Source of the DNA: JBHEPS01 sp046261635 | Lineage (GTDB): Bacteria; Acidobacteriota; Thermoanaerobaculia; Gp7-AA8 | Reading direction: 5' to 3' | Length of the DNA: 11,842 nucleotides | NCBI GenBank assembly: GCA_046261635.1 | Contig: JBHEOL010000186.1 | Location: 1 to 11,842 of the forward strand | In this document: positions 1 through 8,449 of the stretch, piece after piece | Layout of the letters: each line of letters begins with the position of its first letter | How positions within the stretch are numbered: the stretch's first letter is position 1 | Notes under the pieces: model-generated | Database searches by the model: none | What the model saw: the letters and a program-made list of their open reading frames with translations, nothing else | What the model was told of the DNA's origin: nothing | Made by a program: the position numbers and the translations under genes

Positions 1-3000
1 GAATCCTTCGTAAGGCGCCCGTCCGCGTCGTACTCGAATCGATATTCGTGATCGCGTGGCGTCGCGAACGACGCGAGAAGGCCGCCAGGCCCATATGTCA
101 TCCGATGGGTTCCGGATGCGTTGCGAACCGACTCAAGCCACCCGTCGCTACCTAGGGTGAGCGTCGTCGTCTGACCGCCGGGCGCTACGATTTCGAGACC
201 GCCACTCGCACCCCGCCGAATCACGGTTCGATTGCCGTACCTGTCGTCGATTGCGCTCAGTCGGCCATCCTCTTCATACAAGAACGAGAGTACGAGAGCT
301 CCGGTGTCCGCCGTGTACGTGCTCTTGTGGCGGCCGTCGCCGTCGAAGAAATATAGCGAGCTCCCGTCGCTGGATGGAACCCACGTTTCGGAGCCGACTC
401 TACGAGGAGCCAAGCCGGCGATGCGTCGGATCCGCCGATTCCAGCGATCTGCAACGAACAGATTCCCCTCGGAATCTGCCGCGATCTGTGAAGGGAATGC
501 GTACACGGCGGCACCAGCGAGCCCCCCATCGCCCGCAAACCAAGCATCACTTCCGTACCACGCCTGCTCGTTGCGACCCGTAACGGCGCTGAACAACTCG
601 ATGAGGTCACCGTCCAGCGTAATCCGCCGAACGACCCATTGGTTGCCGCTGCGATACTCGATACCCGCCATGAGAAGCGACCCGTCGGGTGCAACGGTGA
701 GGGATCTCCAGTAGCCAGACGGCAGCGTGGCGAATCGTTTGAGGTAGCCATCCGGAGTGATCCGAAAAATCCCATCCGTACCCGCTAGCCAGAGAGACCC
801 GTCCGCCGTAAAGACCATGTCCTCAGGCGCGATACCAACCGCCGTTGCGGGCCCATCACCAGTGAACCGGTTGTGGTTTCCGGTTCCCGCGAAAGTCGAG
901 ATCCTCCCGTCCAAAGAGACCCTCCGTATCTTCCAGTTGGCACGATCGCGAATATAGAGCGCGCCATCCGGACCGATTTCAAGATCCCACGGATCATTCA
1001 GAGCGGCCAGCAGCGCGCTGCCGCCGTCTCCATACGAGGCGGCCTGTCCGGTTCCAGCGACGCGCGTGATGATTCCATCGACCGAAACTCTTCTGATCCG
1101 ATTGCCTTCCGCGATAAAGATCGATCCGTCGCGAGCGATGGCCAAGCCTTGTGGGTTGTACATCCCCGCGTTTTGAGCCGGGCCGCCGTCACCTGAACCG
1201 CCGTAGTCGGAATACGCCCCAGCAATCAGATGGACCGTCCCGGTCGTCCTCTTCCACCGCAAGACTTTTCCGCATTCGCGTGCGGTGAAGAGAACGTCGC
1301 CGTCGGGAAGCATCTTGATGGCCGTGGGTTCGCCGAGATAGGCGAGTGTGCCGAGCTGCCCGTACACACCGCAACCTCGCGGCGGTTCGCGACCGGCAAC
1401 GGTCTCGACAGTTCCCGCGACCTGATCGGACGATCGTCGGCTCCCGTCGCCAAAGAGCAGGCCACCACCTCCCGGTTCCAGTCGGTGGTGAACGTCAATC
1501 GCCCATCCACCAAGCCCCACGCTCCGCGGGTCGTTGTTGTGCAGGGCGACGTGTTGCTCGTCCCAAAGAGCACCGGGCCGGCGTGCTTCCGCAAGCGGGA
1601 GTCCTTCGGGGGCGAACTCGCCAAAATACGTTCCGGCTGCGATGGATCGGTACACGGCCGGGTAGACGTAGCTAACGACGATTGTGAGGTCCTGCGCCCC
1701 GTGCACGGTCCGCCCATACGCGTCTTTCCCGTCCCATTCGAACGTCTGCTTCAACCGCGGAATGGGGGCGTACGCGTACTCGAATTCGCGTCCGGCTATC
1801 GCCAGTCGCAGCTCGACACTTCGAAGGTCCGGCGGAAGAGTCTCCCCCGTCAAAGACACTTCCACAGTCCGACTGCCAGACCGACCCGGAACAGTGATGC
1901 TCGAGTACGCGAGTCGGAAGTCGGTTCCGGCTATAGGCAGGTATTCGGTCAATCCCTGCGCCTGGCATTCAATGACTGACCCGGATGCCTTGCATGTTTC
2001 GTCTGGTTTAATCTCGCCTTTCGGTGTCGGCTGATTGGGCTTACTGGCTCCCTCAGGTGCTGCGAGAGTAAACGAAATCGGCCAGTTCAGATCCAGCGGG
2101 CTGAAGTGATCGACCGCCACACGCCAGACGGTTTGACCGGCGACGAAAAGGGACGAGAGTCGCTGGAGTTCATCGAGTCCGATTCCGAGACCTGCCGGAT
2201 CGTCTGTAACGTCGTCGCCTGTTGCGTCGATGAGGACCGACCCCCCTTCGACGGTCAGGATCTTAATGATCCGTCCGTTCGGCATCGGAACCCAGGCGGC
2301 TCGCATGCGATCGTAGTAGCCGATAGGAACCGGTTCACCGACGGGAAAATCCAGGAAGTTCGTGACGTAAAAGGCGACCGGAACGCTGAACTCCACTCCT
2401 GCAGCATTTGCTTCCACGGCCTCGTCCGCCGAAAGCTCGACGCAGTACGTGTATGCGCTCTGTGGAGGCAGTTCCGCCGGCATCTTCAAATGGCCCTCGG
2501 GACCCACCGTATATTCAGTCGCGCGAATGCTCAGCGCGCTCGCCTCTTGGCGAGTTCCGTCGGGCAGGATCATGTACGCAGACGTTCCCGGTGCGAAGAT
2601 CATCGTCGCCTGACGCGGGCCATCGTCATCAGTGACAATGGAACCACGTGCGACTTGCGTTGAGCTCCCGGCTCCGAAGTGGATTTCGGTAACGACCGGG
2701 TCATAGGGGACAAGCATGATGTCTTCAAGGAGCTCATACCGATTCCACGCGGAATCGATCGTTCGCTGAGCCGCGATGAACCCTGACTTGGCGAACGTGA
2801 TGACGACGCGACCTCCGCCGTTAACGGCGAGATCGAAACGCCCGTCCTGTCGGCTCAGAGTCCGACCGAGCTCCGGGTGCCCCACTACGGAGAGTGTGAC
2901 ACCCGGCAACCCGGAACCCTCGCTGCTCAGAACACGACCCCTGATCACGCTCACGCGGCGAGAGTCGATCACGCCCGGCATCACGTCTGTCTGAACCGGA

Positions 3001-4865
3001 AGCTCTCCTTCGTAGAGGAAGCCGACCGAATCGGCGAAGGATGACGGACGTGTGGAGTCGATGGGCGGCGCGATCGTACTAGGGTCCGGCGGCAGAGATT
3101 CAGGCGGCCTGACGCTGATGATGGCTGACGCGGAGAGGCTCTCGAACGTTCCTGTAAGCGTTGCGCTCCCGGCCGCCACGGCACGCACGCGGCCAGGGCT
3201 GCCCAAGAGCTCGAGAACCGCGGGATCAGAGATACTCCACACGGAACTGGCTGTTACGTCTTCGATTAAACTATCCGAGAATTCAGCAAGCACGCTCGCT
3301 GCCGCGTCCTGGCCAATATCCAGCGTTGTCGGCGAAACCTGCATCGTTAGCCTAACGAGTTGGCGAGCCGGCGCGATGTCAAGGGGGACGACGATGGCTC
3401 CGGCAAGGGACTGCAGCCGCAGGTCGTGCGCGCCGGTAATCTCCTCCGGCAACACCAGGCGGATCATGGTCGAAGACTCGAATTCCCACGGGATTGGCTG
3501 GTCACCGAGTCGCACTTCCAGGAATCCCGGAGCGAAGCCGCTTCCGAAGAGACGCAGAATGTCACCTTCCACCGGGTCGGCGGGGTAAAACCCAGATACG
3601 TTGAGCCGTTGAAGCAGAGCTCGAACTGCACCGTTCCCGGTATCAGCCACCCAAACGGCTCCCGATCCGCCTAGGCCTGTCGGCGATTTGAACTCGGCGC
3701 TCGGCGGGACCCCGTCGATGAGACCCGGCTTGCCGGTACCGGCAATTGAGGCTGTTTCGAAGAATCCAAGATCGAGCGAGCGGATAACATGATTTCTAGA
3801 GTCAGCGATCAGCAGCTTGGATTCATGAAGCAGAACTCCGGCTGGCTCATGGAATCTCGATGAGAGCGCCTGCCCTGACTGCCATCCCGGAGACCCTGTT
3901 CCAGCGATCGTTTCCACGAGGCCCGACCGAAAGCGGCGGATCGTGTGCCCGAGGCGGTCAGCTATGTAGAGATCGCCGTTTAGGTCAACATGCACTCCGG
4001 TCGGCTCGTGAAACTCCGCGCTTGGTGCCGGGCCGTCCGTGGTTCCCGGCGACCCCGTGCCGGCTTCCGTTGCAACCGTGCCTTCGGCGTTGATCCTGCG
4101 AATGACGTGATTTGCCTGATCCGCCACCCACACGGTTCCATTCGCCGACACCGCAAGGCCGATTGGCCGCTTAAACTCAGCGTCTGCCGGGTTGCCGTCA
4201 CGATGGCCGGGATGTCCAGTTCCTGCAATCGTAGATACGTTCCCGTCAAGGTCGATCTTTCGAATCACGTGGTTCGAAGTGTCGGCCACGAGAATCGCAC
4301 CATCCGGTAGTAAGGCGACGCCTTGCGGCTGCTTGAACTCAGCATCCACCGCAGGACCGTCTCGAAATCCTGGACGGCCCGATCCAGCGATCACGTGGAT
4401 CTCTCCCGTCGGAGTCACCCGAACGATGCGGTGGTTGAATGAATCCGCGACGATGGCAGTTCCCGTCGCGGGTTCCACCGCGACCGCGGCAGGCGTCCCG
4501 ACCGTTCCGGGTGGAGCTATGGTCGCGATGTTGATCCAAGGTGGATCGGAGAGAACAGAGAACGGCAGCACCGCAACAACGGAGTTGCCGCTACGAACCT
4601 CGACCATCCCCGACGCTGCCGCACGTGGAACGAAAAGCTCGATCAGACCTTCTTCGTACGTGTTCAGGTCCGCAGCGATAGAACTGCCGATCTGCGAAGC
4701 GAACGAGACCTCTGTGACTGTCGTGGTGGCCGGTCCACTGAGAATAACCGTAGCGCCCCGGGGAGCGCTCTCCGGCACGAGGCTCCATGTTGATTGTCCG
4801 AGAGCAGAAAGGCTCACCAAGAGAAAGAAACAGCCACGCCAGGCGATAGCGGCGGGATTTGCCAT
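1..4865 (-). CDS. Secreted RHS/teneurin-like protein with two NHL propellers (partial, C-terminus off left edge)
   Basis: The frame is open from ATG 4865-4863 to the window edge, with 1,621 codons and no stop. Residues 1-23 form a signal peptide (Arg10, hydrophobic CFFLLVSLSALG, likely cut after G23). Six NHL-like blades follow at about residues 115-415, each about 53 residues, with cores such as VADTSNHVIRKI and IADSRNHVIRSL. Next come an IPT-like segment (about 415-500), a BIG2-like Ig segment (about 502-589) and a carboxypeptidase-regulatory-like domain (about 636-719). After these lie an RHS-type shell region with FEWDGKDAYGR near 1042 and NDPRSVGLGGWAIDVHH near 1112-1130, a second NHL-like propeller (about 1149-1484), and the first YD repeats (EYRFEYDADGRLT at the edge). 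Known RHS/teneurin proteins enclose a C-terminal, often toxic, domain in a YD-repeat barrel; here that part is outside the window, so the effector is unknown. The protein is probably exported and surface-attached or released. No gene is seen beside it on its strand. Family assignment is confident; biological role is not. Confidence 0.87.
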   Translation of the reverse strand, partial: MANPAAIAWRGCFFLLVSLSALGQSTWSLVPESAPRGATVILSGPATTTVTEVSFASQIGSSIAADLNTYEEGLIELFVPRAAASGMVEVRSGNSVVAVLPFSVLSDPPWINIATIAPPGTVGTPAAVAVEPATGTAIVADSFNHRIVRVTPTGEIHVIAGSGRPGFRDGPAVDAEFKQPQGVALLPDGAILVADTSNHVIRKIDLDGNVSTIAGTGHPGHRDGNPADAEFKRPIGLAVSANGTVWVADQANHVIRRINAEGTVATEAGTGSPGTTDGPAPSAEFHEPTGVHVDLNGDLYIADRLGHTIRRFRSGLVETIAGTGSPGWQSGQALSSRFHEPAGVLLHESKLLIADSRNHVIRSLDLGFFETASIAGTGKPGLIDGVPPSAEFKSPTGLGGSGAVWVADTGNGAVRALLQRLNVSGFYPADPVEGDILRLFGSGFAPGFLEVRLGDQPIPWEFESSTMIRLVLPEEITGAHDLRLQSLAGAIVVPLDIAPARQLVRLTMQVSPTTLDIGQDAAASVLAEFSDSLIEDVTASSVWSISDPAVLELLGSPGRVRAVAAGSATLTGTFESLSASAIISVRPPESLPPDPSTIAPPIDSTRPSSFADSVGFLYEGELPVQTDVMPGVIDSRRVSVIRGRVLSSEGSGLPGVTLSVVGHPELGRTLSRQDGRFDLAVNGGGRVVITFAKSGFIAAQRTIDSAWNRYELLEDIMLVPYDPVVTEIHFGAGSSTQVARGSIVTDDDGPRQATMIFAPGTSAYMILPDGTRQEASALSIRATEYTVGPEGHLKMPAELPPQSAYTYCVELSADEAVEANAAGVEFSVPVAFYVTNFLDFPVGEPVPIGYYDRMRAAWVPMPNGRIIKILTVEGGSVLIDATGDDVTDDPAGLGIGLDELQRLSSLFVAGQTVWRVAVDHFSPLDLNWPISFTLAAPEGASKPNQPTPKGEIKPDETCKASGSVIECQAQGLTEYLPIAGTDFRLAYSSITVPGRSGSRTVEVSLTGETLPPDLRSVELRLAIAGREFEYAYAPIPRLKQTFEWDGKDAYGRTVHGAQDLTIVVSYVYPAVYRSIAAGTYFGEFAPEGLPLAEARRPGALWDEQHVALHNNDPRSVGLGGWAIDVHHRLEPGGGGLLFGDGSRRSSDQVAGTVETVAGREPPRGCGVYGQLGTLAYLGEPTAIKMLPDGDVLFTARECGKVLRWKRTTGTVHLIAGAYSDYGGSGDGGPAQNAGMYNPQGLAIARDGSIFIAEGNRIRRVSVDGIITRVAGTGQAASYGDGGSALLAALNDPWDLEIGPDGALYIRDRANWKIRRVSLDGRISTFAGTGNHNRFTGDGPATAVGIAPEDMVFTADGSLWLAGTDGIFRITPDGYLKRFATLPSGYWRSLTVAPDGSLLMAGIEYRSGNQWVVRRITLDGDLIELFSAVTGRNEQAWYGSDAWFAGDGGLAGAAVYAFPSQIAADSEGNLFVADRWNRRIRRIAGLAPRRVGSETWVPSSDGSSLYFFDGDGRHKSTYTADTGALVLSFLYEEDGRLSAIDDRYGNRTVIRRGASGGLEIVAPGGQTTTLTLGSDGWLESVRNASGTHRMTYGPGGLLASFATPRDHEYRFEYDADGRLTKD

Positions 4866-4872
4866 CAGAGCA

Positions 4873-4878
4873 CTCCTC
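4873..4878 (-). promoter_or_regulatory. Shine-Dalgarno site of the RHS-like gene
   Basis: On the minus strand GAGGAG lies seven bases before ATG 4865-4863. This fixes the start, because the resulting N-terminus is a good signal peptide. A weak -35/-10 pair (TTGTCT and TAAAGC) can be found further upstream at about 4885-4915, but it is too poor to annotate as a promoter. Confidence 0.75.
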
Positions 4879-5114
4879 AATTGGGCTTTAGTCTTCGAGT
4901 CCGAGCTAGACAAGGAGTGCCTGAAGTGGGGAAAACTCTACCCCCGGAAGGCAAATATCTCGACGTATCGACTTGGAAGGGGCAGATCAGCGGTCAGGGG
5001 GGAGCTGGGATGTGATCCTCGTCACCCGGAGATGAAGCCAAGGCCTCCGCAAGCGCGTCCCACGCCGGCCGTCGCGACGCGCGTTCTGAACTCTTCGTAA
5101 CCCCACGCCCGTGC

Positions 5115-5137
5115 GTGTTGGGTGCCTCACCCAACGC
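5115..5137. repeat. Intergenic hairpin, 10-bp stem with 3-base loop
   Basis: GTGTTGGGTG (5115-5124) pairs with CACCCAACGC (5128-5137) around CCT, with one G-T wobble. No T-run follows on either strand, so it is not a standard intrinsic terminator. It lies between two divergent genes and could be an operator, a bidirectional attenuator or a chance structure. Confidence 0.45.
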
Positions 5138-5418
5138 AAGCCCGCGCGCCAGGCCGCTTACCGAGAGAGCGAGCCCCTCGTCGCCTCTCCCTCTGCTACT
5201 GCGCTGCTACCGTCATCGTGGCGAGTTCAGAAGGCCCCTCTTCCTGCCGCAGGACTTCTTCCTGACTCCAGTGAGCTCCCCCGTCCTCGCGCCGACGTCC
5301 GGTAACCAGCGGGGAAGGGGGGAGGACCCTTTCCCCTGACTCCTTCTCCCTTGCCTACTTCTTTTCCCTGCTGCTCCCACGGAAGTCCTTCCCACTTCGA
5401 TAGACTCGCGGACGCACC

Positions 5419-6708
5419 ATGCCCCCCATCCCCGCGCTCCGCGCCCTCCGCCACCGCAACTACCGGCTCTTCTTCTTCGGGCAGCTCGTCTCGCTGATCG
5501 GCACCTGGATGCAGTCGGTCGCGCAGGCGTGGCTGATCTATCGCCTCACCGACTCCCCCTTCCTCCTCGGCCTCGTCGGGTTCTCGAACAACTTTCCCGT
5601 CTTCTTCATCGCTCCCTTCGGCGGGATGCTCGCGGACCGGATGAGCCGGCGGCGCATCCTGCTCGTCACGCAGACCGCCTCGATGACCCTCGCCGCGCTG
5701 CTCGCGACGTTCACGCTCACCGGGATCATCCGGCCGGGTCACATCCTGATCTTCGCTTCGATTCTCGGCGTCATCAACGGCTTCGACATCCCGGCCCGCC
5801 AGGCGTTCGCGGTCGGCCTCGTCGGTCGCGACGATCTGACGAACGCGATCGCCCTCAACTCGACCGTCTTCAACGCCGCGCGCGTCGCCGGCCCCGCGAT
5901 CGCGGGCGTCCTCGTCGCCGCCATCGGCGAAGGGTGGGTCTTCCTGCTCAACGCCGCCAGCTACGTCGCCGTCCTGGCGAGCCTCCTCGCGATCCGGATG
6001 CCGCCGTACGTGGGCGCCGCAACGAGCGAGTCGCGTCTTCGCAGGATGCTCGGCGGGTTCCGGTTCGCCGGGACGACCGGGCCGATCCGCGCGCTTCTCC
6101 TCCTTCTCGTCGTCATCAGCTTCACCGCGATGCCCTACAGCATTCTCATGCCGGTCTTCGCGAGCGAGATCCTCGGCACCGGCGCGCGCGGTCTCGGGAT
6201 TCTGATGGGCGCCACGGGCGTCGGCGCGCTCCTCGGCTCGATCGCGCTCGCCACGCACGGGACGGTCCAGGGCCTCGGCCGCTGGGTCGCCCGCGCCGCC
6301 CTCGCCTTCGGGCTCTTCCTCCTCCTCTTCTCCTTCTCGCGCGACTTCCGCCTCTCCGTCGCGCTCCTGATCCCGGTCGGGTTTTCCATGGTCGTGAGCA
6401 TGGCGTCGTCGAACACCCTCATCCAGGCGATGGTCCCGGAGGAGATCCGCGGGAGGGTCATGGCCGTCTATTCGATGGTGTTCATGGGAGGAGGCCCGCT
6501 CGGGGCGCTGCTCGCCGGCGCCCTCGCCCAGAGGATCGGCGCCCCCGCCACCGTCGCGGCCGGCGGGATGCTCTCGATTGTCGCGGCGATCATCTTCGCG
6601 ATCCGGCTCCCGACCCACCGCGTCGTGGCAAGGGAGCTGATCCTCGCCCAGCAGGTCGCCGGCGGCGAGCCGGCGCAGGAGGCGACGGGGGCGCCGCCGG
6701 CGCCGTAG
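5419..6708 (+). CDS. MFS transporter, EntS/MFS_3-like exporter
   Basis: The 429-residue protein has about 12 hydrophobic segments, the normal size for the major facilitator superfamily. The N-terminus has the pattern LRHRNYRLFFFGQLVSLIGT followed by WMQSVAQAWLIYRLT, characteristic of the MFS_3 group that includes the enterobactin exporter EntS. The signature motif A (GGMLADRMSRRR, about residues 68-79) lies between helices 2 and 3. The likely role is proton-driven efflux of a small molecule across the inner membrane; the substrate cannot be read from the sequence. The last about 25 residues are Ala/Pro/Gly-rich and probably cytoplasmic. The start ATG lacks an obvious Shine-Dalgarno, but it gives the expected family N-terminus. 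The gene stands alone, divergent from the RHS-like gene and separated from pnt by a palindromic element. Confidence 0.9.
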   Translation: MPPIPALRALRHRNYRLFFFGQLVSLIGTWMQSVAQAWLIYRLTDSPFLLGLVGFSNNFPVFFIAPFGGMLADRMSRRRILLVTQTASMTLAALLATFTLTGIIRPGHILIFASILGVINGFDIPARQAFAVGLVGRDDLTNAIALNSTVFNAARVAGPAIAGVLVAAIGEGWVFLLNAASYVAVLASLLAIRMPPYVGAATSESRLRRMLGGFRFAGTTGPIRALLLLLVVISFTAMPYSILMPVFASEILGTGARGLGILMGATGVGALLGSIALATHGTVQGLGRWVARAALAFGLFLLLFSFSRDFRLSVALLIPVGFSMVVSMASSNTLIQAMVPEEIRGRVMAVYSMVFMGGGPLGALLAGALAQRIGAPATVAAGGMLSIVAAIIFAIRLPTHRVVARELILAQQVAGGEPAQEATGAPPAP

Positions 6709-6722
6709 GGACCGGCTGCGCC
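6704..6722 (+). repeat. 19-base repeat across the MFS stop codon (copy 1)
   Basis: CGTAGGGACCGGCTGCGCC includes the TAG stop (6706-6708) of the MFS gene and is identical to 9879-9897, which covers the TAG stop of pntB. In this copy the hairpin that the pntB copy completes (GGACCGGC with GCCGGTCC) lacks its distal arm. The sequence instead passes into the palindromic element starting at 6724. Confidence 0.7.
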
Positions 6723-6723
6723 A

Positions 6724-6904
6724 TGTCATCCCGAGCGTAGCGAGGGATCTGGGCGGGTGTGGCTCGGAGGACGCGGAGACGTGAATCGGCGGGACGAGCG
6801 AGCCAAGTTTCGTCCTCGAGAAGCGAAGCCCTTTCTTCCGCCGATTCCGGCCTCCGCGTCAAGCGCTCCCCCCTCCCGGATCCCTCGCTACGCTCGGGAT
6901 GACA
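6724..6904. repeat. 181-bp nested palindromic (REP/MITE-like) element
   Basis: The outer arms are a perfect 26-bp inverted repeat (6724-6749 and 6879-6904), each containing the core ATCCCGAGCGTAGCGAGGGA. Inside are second arms of 23 bases with three mismatches (6770-6792 and 6838-6860). At the centre a small stem, GGACGA (6792-6797) with TCGTCC (6810-6815), can form. The element has no reading frame of its own. Similar 'CATCCCGAGCGTAGCGAGGGAT' strings are, as I recall, frequent between genes in many bacterial genomes. It may be a non-autonomous mobile repeat, an mRNA-stabilising or termination structure at the MFS 3' end, or both. No target-site duplication is evident at its ends. Confidence 0.8.
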
Positions 6905-7029
6905 GCGGGGCTGCCGTCTGAGGGGGAGAATCTGAGTTCCGAGGCCTGAGGTCTGAGGTCCCCGGCTCGCGGCGCAGTGCCAGTCGTCACTTGTCCGGCG
7001 CGCACCTTTTGGACAGAATGGCGCCCGCC
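6905..7029 (+). promoter_or_regulatory. Upstream region of the pnt operon with a weak promoter candidate
   Basis: The left half (about 6917-6960) is low-complexity, with repeated CTGAG/CTGAGG words. Near the gene, TTGTCC (6991-6996) and CAGAAT (7014-7019) are 17 bases apart and each match the sigma-70 boxes at four of six positions. If used, transcription would begin around 7026 and the pntAA message would be nearly leaderless, which would agree with the missing Shine-Dalgarno before ATG 7030. This is a weak call made by eye. Confidence 0.25.
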
Positions 7030-8160
7030 ATGACTACTGTATTCATCCCGCGAGAACCCGCCGGCGAGCAGCGCGTCGCCGCGACGCCGGAAACCACCCG
7101 GCACTACGTCAAGAACGGACTCGGCGTGCTGGTCGAGTCCGGCGCCGGGAGCGGCGCCCACTACTCGGACGCCGAATACGAGGCGGCGGGGGCGAAGATC
7201 GCCCCGGCCTCCGCGCTGGAGACGGCCGACGTCGTCCTGAAGGTCGCTCCCCCGACCCCTGCCGACGCGGCGCGAATGAAGGAGGGGTCTCTGCTGATCT
7301 CCTTCATGGCGCCGCATCGGAACCTCGAGCTCGTCCGGGCGCTGCAGAAGCGCAACGTCACATCCCTTGCGATGGAGCTCATTCCCCGCACCACGAAGGC
7401 GCAGGTGATGGACGCTCTCTCCTCGCAGGCGAGCATCGCCGGCTACAAGGCCGTCCTGCTCGCGGCGACCCGCCTCGGCAAGTACTTCCCGCTGCTGATG
7501 ACGGCGGCCGGGACGATCAAGCCGGCGCGCGTCGTCATCATGGGCGCCGGCGTGGCCGGCCTCCAGGCGGTCGCGACGGCCAAGCGCCTCGGCGCCGTCG
7601 TCGAGGTCTCCGACATCCGCGCCGCGGTCAAGGAGCAGATCGAGTCGCTCGGCGGCAAGTTCATCGAGCTCCCGATGGAGGAGAGCGGCGAGGGCGCCGG
7701 CGGCTACGCGAAGGAGATGGGCGAAGACTTCCTCCGCCGCCAGCGCGAGATCGTCACCCAGCACGTCTCGCACGCGGACGTGGTGATCACGACCGCGCAG
7801 ATTCCCGGAAAGCGCGCGCCGGTCCTGGTCACGCGCGAGATGGTCGAGAAGATGAAGCCGGGGTCGATCGTCGTCGATCTGGCCGTCGAATCGGGCGGCA
7901 ACTGCGAGCTCTCGCAGCAGGACCAGGAGGTCCTCCACAACGGCGTCCTGATCATCGGCCACTCGCACCTGCCGTCGGACACGTCGCACGACGCGTCGAT
8001 GCTCTACTCCAGAAACGTCCAGAACCTCCTTCTCTATCACGTGAAGGAGGGGTCGGTGGGCTACGACTTCGCCGACGAGATCACGGCGGGCTCCGCGCTC
8101 ACGCACGGCGGCGAGGTCAAGCACGCCCCGACCGCAACTCTGCTCCAGGGAGGTTCGTAG
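7030..8160 (+). CDS. pntAA: NAD(P) transhydrogenase subunit alpha part 1 (NAD(H)-binding)
   Basis: This soluble subunit binds NAD(H) in the proton-translocating transhydrogenase, which couples proton entry to hydride transfer from NADH to NADP+. The N-terminus (FIPREPAGEQRVAATPET) matches the alanine dehydrogenase/PntA family. A central stretch reads MELIPRTTKAQVMDALSSQA, and the Rossmann motif GAGVAG is at about residues 172-177, followed by the acidic end of the second strand at VEVSDIRAA. The length of 376 residues is right for a separate PntAA, which lacks the membrane part. ATG 7030 was chosen because it aligns with family N-termini; in-frame ATG 7018 (adding MAPA) and TTG 6991 are possible but have little ribosome binding support. 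The stop codon abuts the pntAB start, so translation is probably coupled. Confidence 0.95.
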   Translation: MTTVFIPREPAGEQRVAATPETTRHYVKNGLGVLVESGAGSGAHYSDAEYEAAGAKIAPASALETADVVLKVAPPTPADAARMKEGSLLISFMAPHRNLELVRALQKRNVTSLAMELIPRTTKAQVMDALSSQASIAGYKAVLLAATRLGKYFPLLMTAAGTIKPARVVIMGAGVAGLQAVATAKRLGAVVEVSDIRAAVKEQIESLGGKFIELPMEESGEGAGGYAKEMGEDFLRRQREIVTQHVSHADVVITTAQIPGKRAPVLVTREMVEKMKPGSIVVDLAVESGGNCELSQQDQEVLHNGVLIIGHSHLPSDTSHDASMLYSRNVQNLLLYHVKEGSVGYDFADEITAGSALTHGGEVKHAPTATLLQGGS

Positions 8161-8439
8161 ATGGGGGTTCTCCTCGTCGGCATTTACCTGTTCGTTCTCT
8201 CGATGTTCGTCGGTCTCGAGATCATCGGGAAGGTCCCTCCGACCCTGCACACGCCGCTCATGTCGGGCGCGAACGCGATCTCCGGCATCACGATCGTCGG
8301 CGCGATCATCGCCTCGTCCGGCGGCGAGGCGTCCATGTCGAACATTCTCGGATTCGTCGCGATCACGGCGGCCTCGGTCAACGTCGTCGGCGGCTATCTC
8401 GTCACCGATCGCATGCTCAAGATGTTCCGGAAGAAGTGA
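8161..8439 (+). CDS. pntAB: NAD(P) transhydrogenase subunit alpha part 2 (membrane)
   Basis: This 92-residue membrane subunit forms part of the proton channel. Three hydrophobic helices are visible (about residues 3-22, 36-55 and 60-82). Between the first two is the family signature HTPLMSGANAISGI. It starts on the base after the pntAA stop and is preceded by AGGGAGG (8147-8153), a strong ribosome binding site seven bases before ATG. The short separate gene shows the three-subunit (Rhodospirillum rubrum-like) architecture rather than the fused E. coli PntA. Confidence 0.95.
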   Translation: MGVLLVGIYLFVLSMFVGLEIIGKVPPTLHTPLMSGANAISGITIVGAIIASSGGEASMSNILGFVAITAASVNVVGGYLVTDRMLKMFRKK

Positions 8440-8449
8440 GGAGCCGCCC

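Larger units (their letters stand above)
4866..5418. other. Divergent intergenic region between the RHS-like gene and the MFS gene
   Basis: I see no credible gene in these 553 bases. Short open frames here lack a ribosome binding site and family features. The left part (to about 5100) is mixed sequence that should hold the promoter of the RHS-like gene. The centre has a 10-bp hairpin at 5115-5137. The right part (about 5170-5400) is strongly pyrimidine-rich on the plus strand (runs of C and T), broken by a purine patch at about 5310-5330. No clear sigma-70 promoter for the MFS gene was found, and no purine-rich ribosome binding site directly precedes its ATG. Confidence 0.6.

Noticed and set aside
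232..1979. Plus-strand and alternative minus-strand open frames inside the RHS-like gene (for example 1230-1979 plus, 1226-1717 minus)
   Set aside because: The frame running from 4865 is uninterrupted across the whole region and encodes recognisable NHL and RHS domains. These other frames are compositionally random shadows.
4192..5100. A 302-codon plus-strand open frame ending in the intergenic region
   Set aside because: Most of it is antisense to the NHL propeller and signal peptide of the RHS-like gene. It lacks a ribosome binding site and any recognisable motif.
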